A DNA stretch of 64,000 nucleotides, taken from NCBI GenBank assembly GCA_041392165.1, contig JAWKMN010000012.1, positions 1-64,000 of the forward strand, given 5' to 3'. Below the pieces are notes generated by a model, which was not told the DNA's origin, ran no database searches, and saw only the letters and a program-made list of their open reading frames with translations. The DNA comes from Arenibacter sp041392165. Lineage in GTDB: Bacteria > Bacteroidota > Bacteroidia > Flavobacteriales > Flavobacteriaceae. Both the position numbers and the translations under genes were made by a program. Of the stretch, positions 1 through 10,200 are shown one piece after another (within the stretch, counting starts at the first letter, position 1; every line of letters begins with the position of its first letter).

Positions 1-361
1 TAGGAATATTATTGTCCACATAGAACAGCTTTTGTTTTGCTTTGTTCTGTATAATCCTCAGTGTACGGGTAGGAGGGTACACCTTCAGACCTTCGCCCTC
101 CAATTTAACTAGGGCATCCAGGTTAACGTTCTCGATTTCTATGGTAAGCACATCTACTTTTTTACCCAAGGCATATACCGCATCAAAATCCATTAAGTCG
201 CCCTTAAAAAATTCGTTGCAGGCCAATTTGGAAGGAGCTTCGTCCGAAGGGTCCATTACCTTGGTATGGATGTCAAATTTTCTTGTCTCGTACAAAAGCA
301 TTTTACCTAATTGACCGCCTCCCAGTATTCCCAGTTTAAAATCAGAAGAAAAATAGTTCAT
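1..361 (-). CDS. purK: 5-(carboxyamino)imidazole ribonucleotide synthase, N-terminal part (3' end outside window)
   Basis: PurK carries out the ATP-dependent carboxylation of aminoimidazole ribonucleotide to N5-CAIR in cytoplasmic purine synthesis. About 120 N-terminal residues are visible, beginning MNYFSSDFKLGILGGGQLGK. The GGGQLGKML loop is the family's N-terminal nucleotide-binding (PreATP-grasp) signature, followed by VMDPSDEAP and the DFDA and IEIENV strands typical of PurK. The ATG is at 359-361, and a TATTTTTG box lies upstream at 405-412 on the same strand. The ATP-grasp core is beyond the window edge. Identification is firm; completeness cannot be judged. Confidence 0.93.
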   Translation of the reverse strand, partial: MNYFSSDFKLGILGGGQLGKMLLYETRKFDIHTKVMDPSDEAPSKLACNEFFKGDLMDFDAVYALGKKVDVLTIEIENVNLDALVKLEGEGLKVYPPTRTLRIIQNKAKQKLFYVDNNIP

Positions 362-666
362 TGGAAATGATTCGCTTGTATTAAAGTAGATTGTATATTG
401 AAAACAAAAATACAGCTAAATCTTAGAAACTAGGTCCGGACCATGAAAAAAGAGAAATCAAAGTGCTATATTTGGCATCTTGAATTTATTGAAGTAATTT
501 AAACTTTTAGGAATGTAGCGAAAATTAGCGATTTTGTGCCCAGTTGAAGGTTTTTTATGTTGTATAGCAGGACTATGGAAGAGAAAAAAGTTAAAAAGTG
601 GGTGGAAAAGGGCAATTTTTTAGCCAATTTTAAAAGTTTATATAACTTCATTATAAGAACATTGTC
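362..666. other. intergenic gap between purK and hpt-adk
   Basis: This gap of about 305 bases separates two divergent genes and holds their promoters. Besides the purK -7 box, the only coding signal is a 31-codon frame, ATG 575 to TGA 670, starting MEEKKVKKW. Its stop overlaps the TTG start of the next gene. It is lysine-rich and matches no family I recognise. It could be a leader peptide or chance. No stable hairpin or RNA element was seen. Confidence 0.5.
405..412 (-). promoter_or_regulatory. candidate -7 box for purK
   Basis: On the minus strand the bases read TATTTTTG, a full match to the Bacteroidota -7 consensus TAnnTTTG. It lies about 45 bases upstream of the purK ATG. No TTG is seen at the usual -33 distance, so support rests on the -7 box and position only. 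Confidence 0.35.
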
Positions 667-1782
667 TTGATTAAGCTACACGACAAATATTTTAAGCCTT
701 TTATAAGTGAAGGCGAGATTATGGCCGCGATAAAAAAGATTGCGGACGAGGTCGCTGTGGATTATAAGAAGCAAACCCCCATTTTTGTAGGGGTGCTAAA
801 CGGGGCGTTTATGTTCGTTTCCGATTTTCTAAAAGCCTATCCATACCCTTGTGAGGTGTCCTTTGTACGTTTAAGCTCCTATCAGGGGCTTACTTCAACG
901 GGCATTGTGGAAACCTTGTTGGATGTGCCGGAAAATATTGAGGGCAGAAGTGTCATTATCCTGGAAGATATTATAGATACGGGCAGGACGGTTAAAAAAT
1001 TAATCGATCTGTTTTCCAATACCAAGGTTAAAGAATTTAAAATTGCAACTTTGTTCTACAAATCCGAAGTGTACAACGGGGAGTATGATATAGACTATTT
1101 CGGTATGAAAATCGAAGATAAGTTTATAGTAGGTTACGGATTGGATTATAATGAATTGGGAAGAAATTTAAGAGCAGTATATCAATTAAACCAAAAGCAT
1201 ATGATAAACCTAGTTTTGTTTGGAAAACCTGGTGCAGGAAAGGGCACCCAGGCCTCATTTTTAAAGGAAAAGTATAATTTAAAGCATATTTCGACCGGAG
1301 ATGTCTTTCGTTATAATATTAAGAATGGTACCGAACTGGGAAAATTGGCAAAGTCTTATATAGACAAAGGGGAATTGGTGCCGGATGAGGTTACCATTAA
1401 TATGTTACAGGATGAGGTGGAGAAAAATCCTGATGCCAGCGGATTTATTTTTGATGGTTTTCCAAGGACTACCGCACAGGCCAAAGCATTGGACGATTTC
1501 TTGGTAAGCAAGGAGATGCGGATAGATGCTACCATTGCCCTGGAAGCCAATGATGAAATATTGATAGAAAGATTATTGGAACGCGGTAAGGTAAGTGGCA
1601 GGACCGATGACCAGGACGAAAAAATGATCCGTAACCGTTTTGATGAATACAATGAAAAAACAGCCCCTTTAAAGGATTATTATGACGATCAGGGGAAATT
1701 TCATAGTGTTAATGGAATAGGTTCCATAGAGGATATCACAAGCCGCTTGGCAAAAGTGATAGAGGAGTTACAGGCGGTCTAG
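667..1782 (+). CDS. fused hypoxanthine phosphoribosyltransferase - adenylate kinase
   Basis: This is a two-enzyme purine salvage protein of 371 residues. Residues 1-178 are a type I phosphoribosyltransferase (hypoxanthine/guanine plus PRPP to IMP/GMP), with the PRPP loop in VIILEDIIDTGRT. Residues 179-371 are adenylate kinase (AMP + ATP to 2 ADP), beginning MINLVLFGKPGAGKGTQ with the P-loop, then DGFPRT and the GRTDD lid region. The join is direct, and Met179 (codon at 1201) could in principle start a separate Adk. The start is TTG at 667; the next ATG (721) would remove the conserved IKLHDKYFKPFIS segment, so TTG is preferred. obgE follows after 167 bases. The same fusion is, to my knowledge, seen in other Flavobacteriia. 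Confidence 0.93.
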   Translation: MIKLHDKYFKPFISEGEIMAAIKKIADEVAVDYKKQTPIFVGVLNGAFMFVSDFLKAYPYPCEVSFVRLSSYQGLTSTGIVETLLDVPENIEGRSVIILEDIIDTGRTVKKLIDLFSNTKVKEFKIATLFYKSEVYNGEYDIDYFGMKIEDKFIVGYGLDYNELGRNLRAVYQLNQKHMINLVLFGKPGAGKGTQASFLKEKYNLKHISTGDVFRYNIKNGTELGKLAKSYIDKGELVPDEVTINMLQDEVEKNPDASGFIFDGFPRTTAQAKALDDFLVSKEMRIDATIALEANDEILIERLLERGKVSGRTDDQDEKMIRNRFDEYNEKTAPLKDYYDDQGKFHSVNGIGSIEDITSRLAKVIEELQAV

Positions 1783-1949
1783 TATCGGGGTCGGTACCTA
1801 GAAATATAAGCTTTCGGTTAAGGATAAATATCTTTAAAATTCCCCGTGTGGACTTACTTCTATCCATCCATAATTTTATGGCGTAAAAGAGGAAGTTGTG
1901 GCATTTTGTGGCCCTAACTTTCATAGATTTGAAATAATAAACTAAAAAA

Positions 1950-2951
1950 ATGACGGAAGGAAATTTTGTGGATTATGTAAAAGTGCACTTGGAATCCGGA
2001 AAAGGAGGAAAGGGGTCCGTACATTTGCATAGGGAAAAGTTTATCACAAAAGGTGGACCGGACGGAGGTGACGGGGGGCGCGGCGGACATGTAATTGTCC
2101 GTGGCAATAAAAATTTATGGACCCTTTTGGGTTTTAAGTTTACAAGAGTTTTTAGGGCCGGTCATGGCGAGCATGGCAGTAAGAACCGAAGTAGTGGTGC
2201 GGACGGACAGGATGTGTATTTGGAGGTGCCTTTGGGCACCGTTATCAAGGACGCCGAAACCTTGGAAGTTTTAATGGAGATTACCGAGGACCAAGAGGAA
2301 AAAATTATATTGAAGGGAGGCCTGGGAGGTCGTGGCAACTGGCATTTTAGAACCGCCACCAATCAGACGCCAAGGTATGCCCAGCCCGGGGTAAGCGGTC
2401 AGGAATTGGACCTTATTTTGGAGTTGAAAGTATTGGCCGATGTAGGTTTGGTGGGTTTTCCAAACGCCGGAAAATCCACACTTCTATCTGTGCTGACCTC
2501 CGCTCAGCCCAAGATAGCGGATTACGAGTTTACCACCCTAAAACCCAATTTGGGAATCGTGGAATACCGGGATTTCAAAAGTTTTGTGATTGCCGACATT
2601 CCCGGAATCATAGAAGGGGCGGCCGAAGGAAAGGGACTTGGGCATTATTTTTTAAGACATATAGAACGTAATTCCACCTTGCTGTTCCTTATTCCCGCAG
2701 ACAGCAAGGATATTTCCAAGGAATATGAAATTTTGTTGGACGAGCTGCGCAGATATAATCCTGAACTTTTGGACAAGGACCGATTGATAGCCATCTCCAA
2801 AGCCGATATGTTGGACGAGGAACTTATGGCAGAAATGAGTATTGAACTGGACAGGGATTTCAAGGGGGTGCCCTATATGTTCATATCTTCTGTAGCCCAG
2901 ATCGGTCTGGTGGAACTTAAGGATAGACTGTGGAGTATGTTGAACAAATAG
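1950..2951 (+). CDS. obgE: ribosome-associated GTPase ObgE/CgtA
   Basis: Obg is an essential GTPase of 50S ribosome assembly and stress control. In the 333 residues seen, the glycine-rich Obg fold occupies about 1-160 (GKGGKGSVHLHREKF, GGPDGGDGGRGG). The G domain follows, with G1 GFPNAGKST near 170, G2 YEFTTLKPN and G3 DIPG followed by GAAEGKGLG. The G4 motif reads SKAD instead of the usual NKxD, and the C-terminal SSVA is the G5. There is no OCT domain, as in many Bacteroidota Obg proteins. ATG 1950 gives the full conserved N-terminus. Confidence 0.96.
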   Translation: MTEGNFVDYVKVHLESGKGGKGSVHLHREKFITKGGPDGGDGGRGGHVIVRGNKNLWTLLGFKFTRVFRAGHGEHGSKNRSSGADGQDVYLEVPLGTVIKDAETLEVLMEITEDQEEKIILKGGLGGRGNWHFRTATNQTPRYAQPGVSGQELDLILELKVLADVGLVGFPNAGKSTLLSVLTSAQPKIADYEFTTLKPNLGIVEYRDFKSFVIADIPGIIEGAAEGKGLGHYFLRHIERNSTLLFLIPADSKDISKEYEILLDELRRYNPELLDKDRLIAISKADMLDEELMAEMSIELDRDFKGVPYMFISSVAQIGLVELKDRLWSMLNK

Positions 2952-3124
2952 TCCCGATTGTTATTCCGGGTATCCATATATTTGTTCTGGATGATTGTAA
3001 TACACTGTGTTTTAACGAATACTTGGCTTCATAAAAAAGGGCAATGATAATTTTCACTATTTTAGAGTTTGTTTAGGAAATTCGATCGCAATTTTTTAAA
3101 CAGGCTTTTCTAAAAATTGAAATA

Positions 3125-3652
3125 ATGAAACGAATACTTCCCTGCCTAGTCTTGTTCTTTTTAGCATCCTGTAGTGCCATTCGTGTAAACTACGACTATG
3201 ATAGGGATACTGATTATTCTAAATACACTACCTATAACTACTATTCCGACATGGATACAGGTTTAAGTGAATTGGATGGCCGACGATTATTAAAGGCTAT
3301 AGATTCCACTATGAGGGCTAAGGGTTTTTTGTTGTCCGAGGAGCCTGAATTTTTAATAAATATTTTGAGCAGCTCTTTTCAGTTGCCCGGAAACAATACC
3401 GTAGGGGTAGGAATAGGCGGTAGGGGAAGAAGCGTTGGTGGTGGAATGACCGTTGGTATTCCAGTTGGCGTAACGAAAGTGGAAAGGGAAATCCAGTTCG
3501 ATTTTGTGGACAGTCAAAAGGATGAACTTTTTTGGCAGGCAATAGCAGTAAGTAGTTTAAGGGAAAACAGTTCTCCAAGTGAAAGGGAGGATAAAATACG
3601 GGCATTGGTAACCAAAACCCTTGAAAAATACCCGCCTAAAAGTAGAAAGTAA
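3125..3652 (+). CDS. DUF4136 lipoprotein
   Basis: A 175-residue predicted lipoprotein. It has a short hydrophobic signal and a lipobox LASC with the modified cysteine at position 16. The mature protein starts with the DUF4136 pattern (VNYDYDRDTDYSKYTTYNY), then a charged helix with LLKAIDSTMRAKGF, and a glycine-rich stretch VGVGIGGRGRSVGGG. The end, EKYPPK, is typical of the family. DUF4136 proteins are envelope lipoproteins of unknown role. It is a single gene followed by a strong terminator. The family call is confident; function is unknown. Confidence 0.88.
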   Translation: MKRILPCLVLFFLASCSAIRVNYDYDRDTDYSKYTTYNYYSDMDTGLSELDGRRLLKAIDSTMRAKGFLLSEEPEFLINILSSSFQLPGNNTVGVGIGGRGRSVGGGMTVGIPVGVTKVEREIQFDFVDSQKDELFWQAIAVSSLRENSSPSEREDKIRALVTKTLEKYPPKSRK

Positions 3653-3693
3653 GCCAAATTTTTTATTTGGCAAATGGCTCAAGTATTATAATA

Positions 3694-3726
3694 GGAAGCG
3701 GGATCCCTTTTGGGTCCCGCTTCTTA
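3694..3726. terminator. intrinsic terminator, probably bidirectional
   Basis: GGAAGCGGGATCCC, a TTTT loop, then GGGTCCCGCTTC form a long GC-rich hairpin followed by a T-rich tail. It lies between the convergent DUF4136 and DoxX genes. The stem is near-symmetric, with A-rich sequence on the left, so it could serve both strands. Confidence 0.8.
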
Positions 3727-3750
3727 TTTGTAGGGTATATTTAATATGGT

Positions 3751-4125
3751 TTATGGTCTCAGTATATCTTTATATCTTTCTTTGTAAGCGTACAGCATAA
3801 CTATATTTAAAATTAGGAGAACGGCAGCTCCACCAATTGATCCCGGCTCTAAGAACGCGTGGAACAAAATGGCATTTATTGAAATGATAAAAAGTATCAA
3901 CATCATTAAAGCCCCAAACTTATTGACCAATAATGACAAACCGGCCAGTATTTCTACAATGGCAACAATATTAATGGTGTTAGTACTCATTAAGGCCGAA
4001 AAATAGTTCATGGCCGCTTCGGACATTTGCCCTGCCGGCATAAAATGGAAAAATTTATTTGCCCCGAAGATGATCAGAAAAATTCCAAAAACAAAGCGTA
4101 ACGCAATAAAAAAGGTAGAGTTCAT
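3751..4125 (-). CDS. DoxX family membrane protein
   Basis: A 124-residue protein with about four hydrophobic helices. It starts MNSTFFIALRFVFGIFLIIF followed by GANKFFHFMP, the conserved first-helix and loop pattern of the DoxX/DoxD-like family. A later AIVEILAGLSLLVNKFGALM fits the third helix pair. Such proteins are small inner-membrane proteins, some linked to quinone or thiol redox; no specific reaction can be assigned here. It lies just downstream of the large macroglobulin gene on the same strand, 76 bases away. Confidence 0.85.
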   Translation of the reverse strand: MNSTFFIALRFVFGIFLIIFGANKFFHFMPAGQMSEAAMNYFSALMSTNTINIVAIVEILAGLSLLVNKFGALMMLILFIISINAILFHAFLEPGSIGGAAVLLILNIVMLYAYKERYKDILRP

Positions 4126-4201
4126 AATTCATTGGTTTTGTGTTATTTTCTTATGAATTTATGAAAAAAAGCAATACCTTTTTAATAATATCGTGTTTTT
4201 G

Positions 4202-7200
4202 TTATTCGACCAGAATTCTCAACCCTTCACTATGACTGCTAAATTCAGGAGCATACATACTTTGAATGGTGGAAATTCCATTGCTGAAATCCCCTGCATT
4301 GTTGACCCTCAGATCATATTCAAACACATATACACCCTTGGGCAAGTAGTCAAAAAAGAAATTGGTACTGGCGTCTTTTGTGCTTTCATAATACCCCAGA
4401 CCATCTTGCCATTTATAGCTGGACAGTACATTGACGGGTTCCATCCCTGCTGCCCTCATATCTTTCATGTGTACATATTCCATGGGTCTATCTGCCCTTA
4501 ATTCAATTCTTATCCTAACCAAATCGCCAACCTGTAAAGGGAATTGGCCCTTGACCTCTGTTAATACCTCCCCGGTAGCCGTGTCCTTTTTTAGAAAGAT
4601 TTTTTTGTTCAATTTTAAAGGTGTTTCGGCAGGGGTTATTTTGTCCAAGTCCTCAAAATATTGCCAGTACAAGGCTCCCCATGCAATGCCATCCCCTTTT
4701 TTGCTAAGCTGTACCTCTGCCATTTTTGGATTTATTTCGTTTTTGGTCCAATTGGTCTTGTAATAGCCGGTTCCTGCTTCCACCTGTATATTTTCCAATT
4801 GGGAGAGTTCCATTTTTTTGCCCCCGACCAATACGTTTACGGCCTCTGTTACCGATAGCCATTGGCTTCCCTTTAAAAGTAGGGCATACACCGCATCTGT
4901 GGTAGCTTTGGTAGTTTTCCATTGATTGGTCTGTTTGTGCTTCAGTAACCAAATTTTAAGGTTGTCCACGGTTTTGATATCATCCTTAATTTCGGAAAAA
5001 GCTTCTATTAATAGGGATTGGGTTTCGATTGGTGCTTGGTACCAATACCAGGAATTGTTGTTTTCCTTCCAATACATGCCCAATTCATCATTTAAAATAC
5101 TGTTTTCTTCCAAGGACCTTATTATTTTATTGGCGGTAGCTGTACTGCCGTTTCTATACAGGATCAGGGATAAAAGCCCTTTTGAATATAGATTCTTTTT
5201 TATCCAATATTTTTGCGCCTGTATATTGTAGTATTCCATAATTTCTGCCACTTTTTTGGAAACCTTGATTTCTGGATAATAAGTGCGCATGTACAGATAA
5301 TGTATTTGGGTATGGCTCAAATGGTCATCGTTGAGGTCTGTGGCGTATTTTTTCATTTGCTCGTATTCTTTCACAAACTCATCGTCCAAATAGCTGACCG
5401 CATTTTGTATTAGTTGCTGTTCCATGGTATGGCCGCTTTGACCGATCCCGGATTTTTCCTTATTTGGGGAGGTCGATGTCAATTTACTTAGATGGCCAAG
5501 GCCTGTAACAATATGTTGGGTAATAAATCGGTTTTCGGGACCTCCCTTGAACCAGGCCCAAGCCCCGGACGACATTTGGTTCTGAGCTAGTTTATGGAAG
5601 GCATTGTCCCGGTCATTTTTCAATTTGTTGAGATCGAAGAGCAGCGCTATACGTTTCTTTTGTTCGGCTTCAGATTGTGCATCGCGCAACCATGGTGTTT
5701 CCTGGATCAAGATCGATTTTAATGCTTCGTTTTTTTCAAGATTGCCCAATAAGGCATCGGAATTGGCCCATTGGTCAAATACCTGTTGTATTCTTGGATT
5801 GGAATTGGCTATATACCCTCCCAAAGTATTGGCGTAGTACCTGGAAAATATTTGCTCGTTGCAGTCATAGGGATATTCCATTAAATAGGGCAAGGCCTGA
5901 ACGGCATACCATGCAGGATTGGAAGTTATCTCCAGGCCAAGTTGATGATGTTTTAGGGTGGTGGAGGTAGTGTTCTTTAACTTGTCCAAAGTAAAGGTCC
6001 TGGTTTCATTGCCCTTCACCCACATGGGCAGGGTTTCGGTAACCAACATTCGATTGGTAAGTACCGGAAGTACGTTTTGTTCGCCATCGCTAAAATTACC
6101 CGCCTTGGCCATTACCTTGTACTGTACCGCTCCAATACCTTCAGGAATTTTAAGGTTCCAAGAAACCTGGGTATTTCCCATGGCATCTACCGTAAAAGTA
6201 TTTTCGGGCAAAATGGATCTTGAAAGCGTACTGTTGATCAATACTTCTTGGGTGATATCCCTTCCGCTAAAGGCATCCACCAATTCCAATCTGGCATTAC
6301 CACTTAGCAATTTGTTGGTTAGGTTCGCGATTTTGGCACTGATCGTTATTTTATCTCCCTCCCTCAGGAATCTGGGGGCATTTGGGGTCACCATCAATTC
6401 TTTTTGTGTAAGGGTTTTCATGGTGGAAGTGGCACTTTCCAAAGATTTGGTATGTGCCAACAACTGTAGCTTCCATTTGGTCAATGCTTCAGGGGTAGTA
6501 AAGCTAAAGGACACATTTCCGTCCTTATCGGTTAGGAGCTGGGGAAAGAAAAAGGCGGTTTCCTGAAGGTTTTTCCGGATTGCGACATCGTCGAAACCAG
6601 GTTTGCCCTCGCTCCCCGCTGGGATTTTTGGGTTGTTGCTCCCTTCATTTTCCGTGGATGGGGCCTCACTGGTCACTACCATTTCATCCAAGGCTTCACT
6701 CTCCGAAGCGATTTCCCTTATAGACATGTTGGCATCGTTCTTCATCTTCATTCTCTCCCTTCCACCATAACCATATCCGAAATGAAATCCGAACCAATCA
6801 AAAGAGTCGTAATATTGGGGGGTATATATAGACCTGTCTCCAGAATTGGAATAGGTGTTAAAGGAAGCAATACCATAACTTTTATACCCATTAAGTTGGC
6901 TGTTGGAATAATATGGCCCTTTGTAGTTGGGGGAGAAATTCCACTGATGGTCTTTAAAGGCATCCAATGAGGCATCGTACATACCGGCCAACAGTTCTGC
7001 CGTTACCTTATCTCCTTTAGGCCCCTTGATGCTAAAGGACCAAGTTTCCTCCGTTCCGGGCTGAAGCTTGTCCCGGAAGGTAACCGTTTCAATTTTTAGG
7101 TCCGTACTGGGATGGGGAACGGCAATGGAAAGGCTGCCCGATTGAAAGGCGTTGTATGCGGAAAAACCATAGTTTATGGCAAATCCTCCAAGGTCTTCTA

Positions 7201-10200
7201 CAGTAACCGGAATTTCTATGGTCTTTACGTTATTGCGCAATTCAATTAGGTGTGTTGCCACAATTTTCCGATCCTTTTCAACAAATAGGGATATGATAAG
7301 TTCTTTGGCAGCGGATCCCAAAGTGAGTTTCACTTTTTCCCCAATGGCATAAGTTTTTTTATCGGTCTTTATTTGAAAAAGTTGATTGTCTGCCAAAATT
7401 TTGTCCCTTTCACTGTAAAGGGAGGTCTGTACAATATCTTTTACCCGTTGTCCGAATTTATCTTTTGTTTCCAATTCAATGACATATTTTCCGGAGACCC
7501 ATTTTTTTAGGTTGCCCAGTTCTATTTCTTTGGATTTTTCGGTATCAAAGCGCGATTCCCATACCAGTTCCCCCTTTTCCCAAAAGGCGGGATCATCTTC
7601 CTTTCCAAAGGCATCGTGGGGGAAAAGTTCCTTGAATCGGGCTTTTCCAAAGCCATCATAGTCCGGGGCGGTCCAAGGTCTAGGTCTAAGGACATGGCCC
7701 GGATCCTTTAATTTATATATCTTGAGACTTCCTTGCGCCGCCACGAACTCGCCGTTAAGGTTATTGGTGGAGAGGCTTATCACCGGATTTTTGACGTCCT
7801 TGTTCAAATAGTCTTCAATTTGGATGTCGGCCGTAAGCGCATGATAGCCTACATTGACCATGGCAACGGCACTGTGGGTCTCACCATTAAGGTCCGTGAC
7901 ATTGGCAGTAACTTCATAATTGAAGATGGGTAGATTTTCCTTGTCCATACCAAGGTCCGGTATAGCCTTGAAGTTAATCTGGTATTGGCCGTTGGCATCT
8001 GTAACCGTTTCGCCATGTGCAATTTCTTGAGGGGTCCCGTCAAAGTAGGGAAGGTGTCGATAATACCATTTAGGGTAATACACTACCCTCTTAACGGTAT
8101 AGCTTACCTTGGCATCCGTAATGAGGCTTCCGGCGTAGGCAGTGGCCTTTCCTTTAACGGAAATAGTATCGTTTACCCTATAGGTCTCTGTAATAGGTTC
8201 TAGGGAAGTTTCAAATCTGGGTCGCTTGTATTCTTCCACTGAAAAATAGCTGTTATTGTCAATATCAACTTCCTCGGAATCCAATTTCAAGAAATAATTT
8301 CCTGTAAGTCCGTTATTGGGTAAAATAAAGGTTCCGGATATGGAGCCATAATCATTGGTATTAAGTTCTTGATGGGCCACTTCTTGAAGATTGACATCCA
8401 TAAGGCGTACCCTTAATTTGGTATTGGGGAGCACCGAAGATCTTTCATCTTTTTGTACCATGGCCAACCCTTTAAAATATAAGGTTTGTCCCGGCCTGTA
8501 TATACTGCGGTCCGTAAATAAAAAACCGGAATAGGGTTTGTCTTCCTTCCCTTGTACATACTTGGCATTGACATAAAAATTTTTAAAGTAGGCTTCTTCA
8601 TTTTTAGTGCTGATAAGGATATCTACGTTGTTCCAGCGTACGTTGGATAAGGGCAGGGCAACCATCCCTTTCCCATCGGAAATCAAGGTCTTGGTCAGGA
8701 TGGGTCTTTCGTAGTTCTGCTGATAGGAGAATTTTAGGGCAGCTCCGGATATGGGTCTTCCATTGTTGCGATCTATTACTTGAAAGTTATGGTATGTGCT
8801 GTTGCGTCCTTCCACCAAGGCCAAATTGGTGACTTGGATAGGACTATAGGCAAAGGTACTGCCGGAATCGGCATTAGGGGTAGCTAGAATAATGTAAGAC
8901 CCATTACTTAATTCCGGCAATGGGATCTCCATTTTATGGAGTTGAAAATCATTTTCGTTGATAAGCTTGGCATCCCAACTTTTAACTTCTTTAAGTTGTT
9001 TGATAAAAGCCAATATTTTTTCTTCTGGATAAAGAGAGTTGAGCTGCCGTAGCTCCTTTTGGGAGATCTTGCGGGCCGATAATTGAAGTGTAAGGAGATT
9101 TTTATATTCCAAGAGCAGACGGGAAGGCCGGTTTACCGGTATATGTTGTTCCGCTGTCAGTTGAAGGTTTTTGGATAGTATCTCAGATTTTAACGCCTTA
9201 CATTTTTCGGCACCCCTACTGTTGGGATACTTATCTATTACAGATTCGCAAACGGCCATAGCCTCTTTCAGTTTCCATCGGTACCCATCTTTGATGTTCG
9301 GTTGATAAGTATTGCCCCATTCGCTGTACAATAAGGCAATCTCATACTGGTATAAGGCAGAGTTTTTATTGTTTTTGATGGCCTCGGCGGTGTTTTGCAA
9401 AACCTCCAGATACTGTTGGTCCTTGTTGGGAAATACTGCATTTTTTCTAATATACCTTAAACGTTCTATATCAACATCCACATAAGCTTCATCTGAAGGG
9501 CTGTGGAAATCCAGGAGTTGTTGAAAAAGTATTATGGCCTTGCCTTGTAGGGAAGTTTTGTATTTGTCGCTAATTTGTTGTTCAATAAATTGTTTTCCCT
9601 CACATAAAATTTCCGGCCTGTCCAATTCAAAATTGTCTTGCGGACGGGCAATGCTGTTTTCAGAGGTCTTATAAAAATCCAATGCCGAATGGGCCAAAAG
9701 ATCAAATAGGGTTGGCCGGTATATTTCGGATCCCTTTTGTTCGTTGAGGATTTCTTTATAAGCTTCCACTTTAAGTTGTTGTAGCTCCAATGGTTTTTGC
9801 AAGGAAGCATCAAAATGTACGCTTATTTCATGGAAAATTGTGTTAAGGTCCCAAGTTCTAAAATCAATGCTGTCCACCTTTTCGACCGTTGTAGTGCGGT
9901 CATAAAATCGATATCTGTTTTGTTGGAAATACTGCCAATATATATTTGCCAAATAACCCTCCAGGATATTTTTGGTCGGGAATTGACTTTGGTCTATTTC
10001 CTGTTTAAAATCGCCTACAATTTTTAATTGGGCGTCCTCCTCCAGGCTTAGGGCATATTTGGAGGTGTAGATAAGTGACTTTACGATCTGAACGGAATTT
10101 TGCTCCTTTTTTGCTTTTTTTGAAATTAATGCTACTATGTCCAGTGCGGATTTGGTCATGGCCTCTTTTTCCAACTTCTGTACCCTTTGCCATAAGGAGG

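Noticed and set aside
5958..6566. 202-codon plus-strand frame opposite the macroglobulin gene
   Set aside because: Antisense to conserved macroglobulin domains; composition follows the reverse codon pattern of the real gene.
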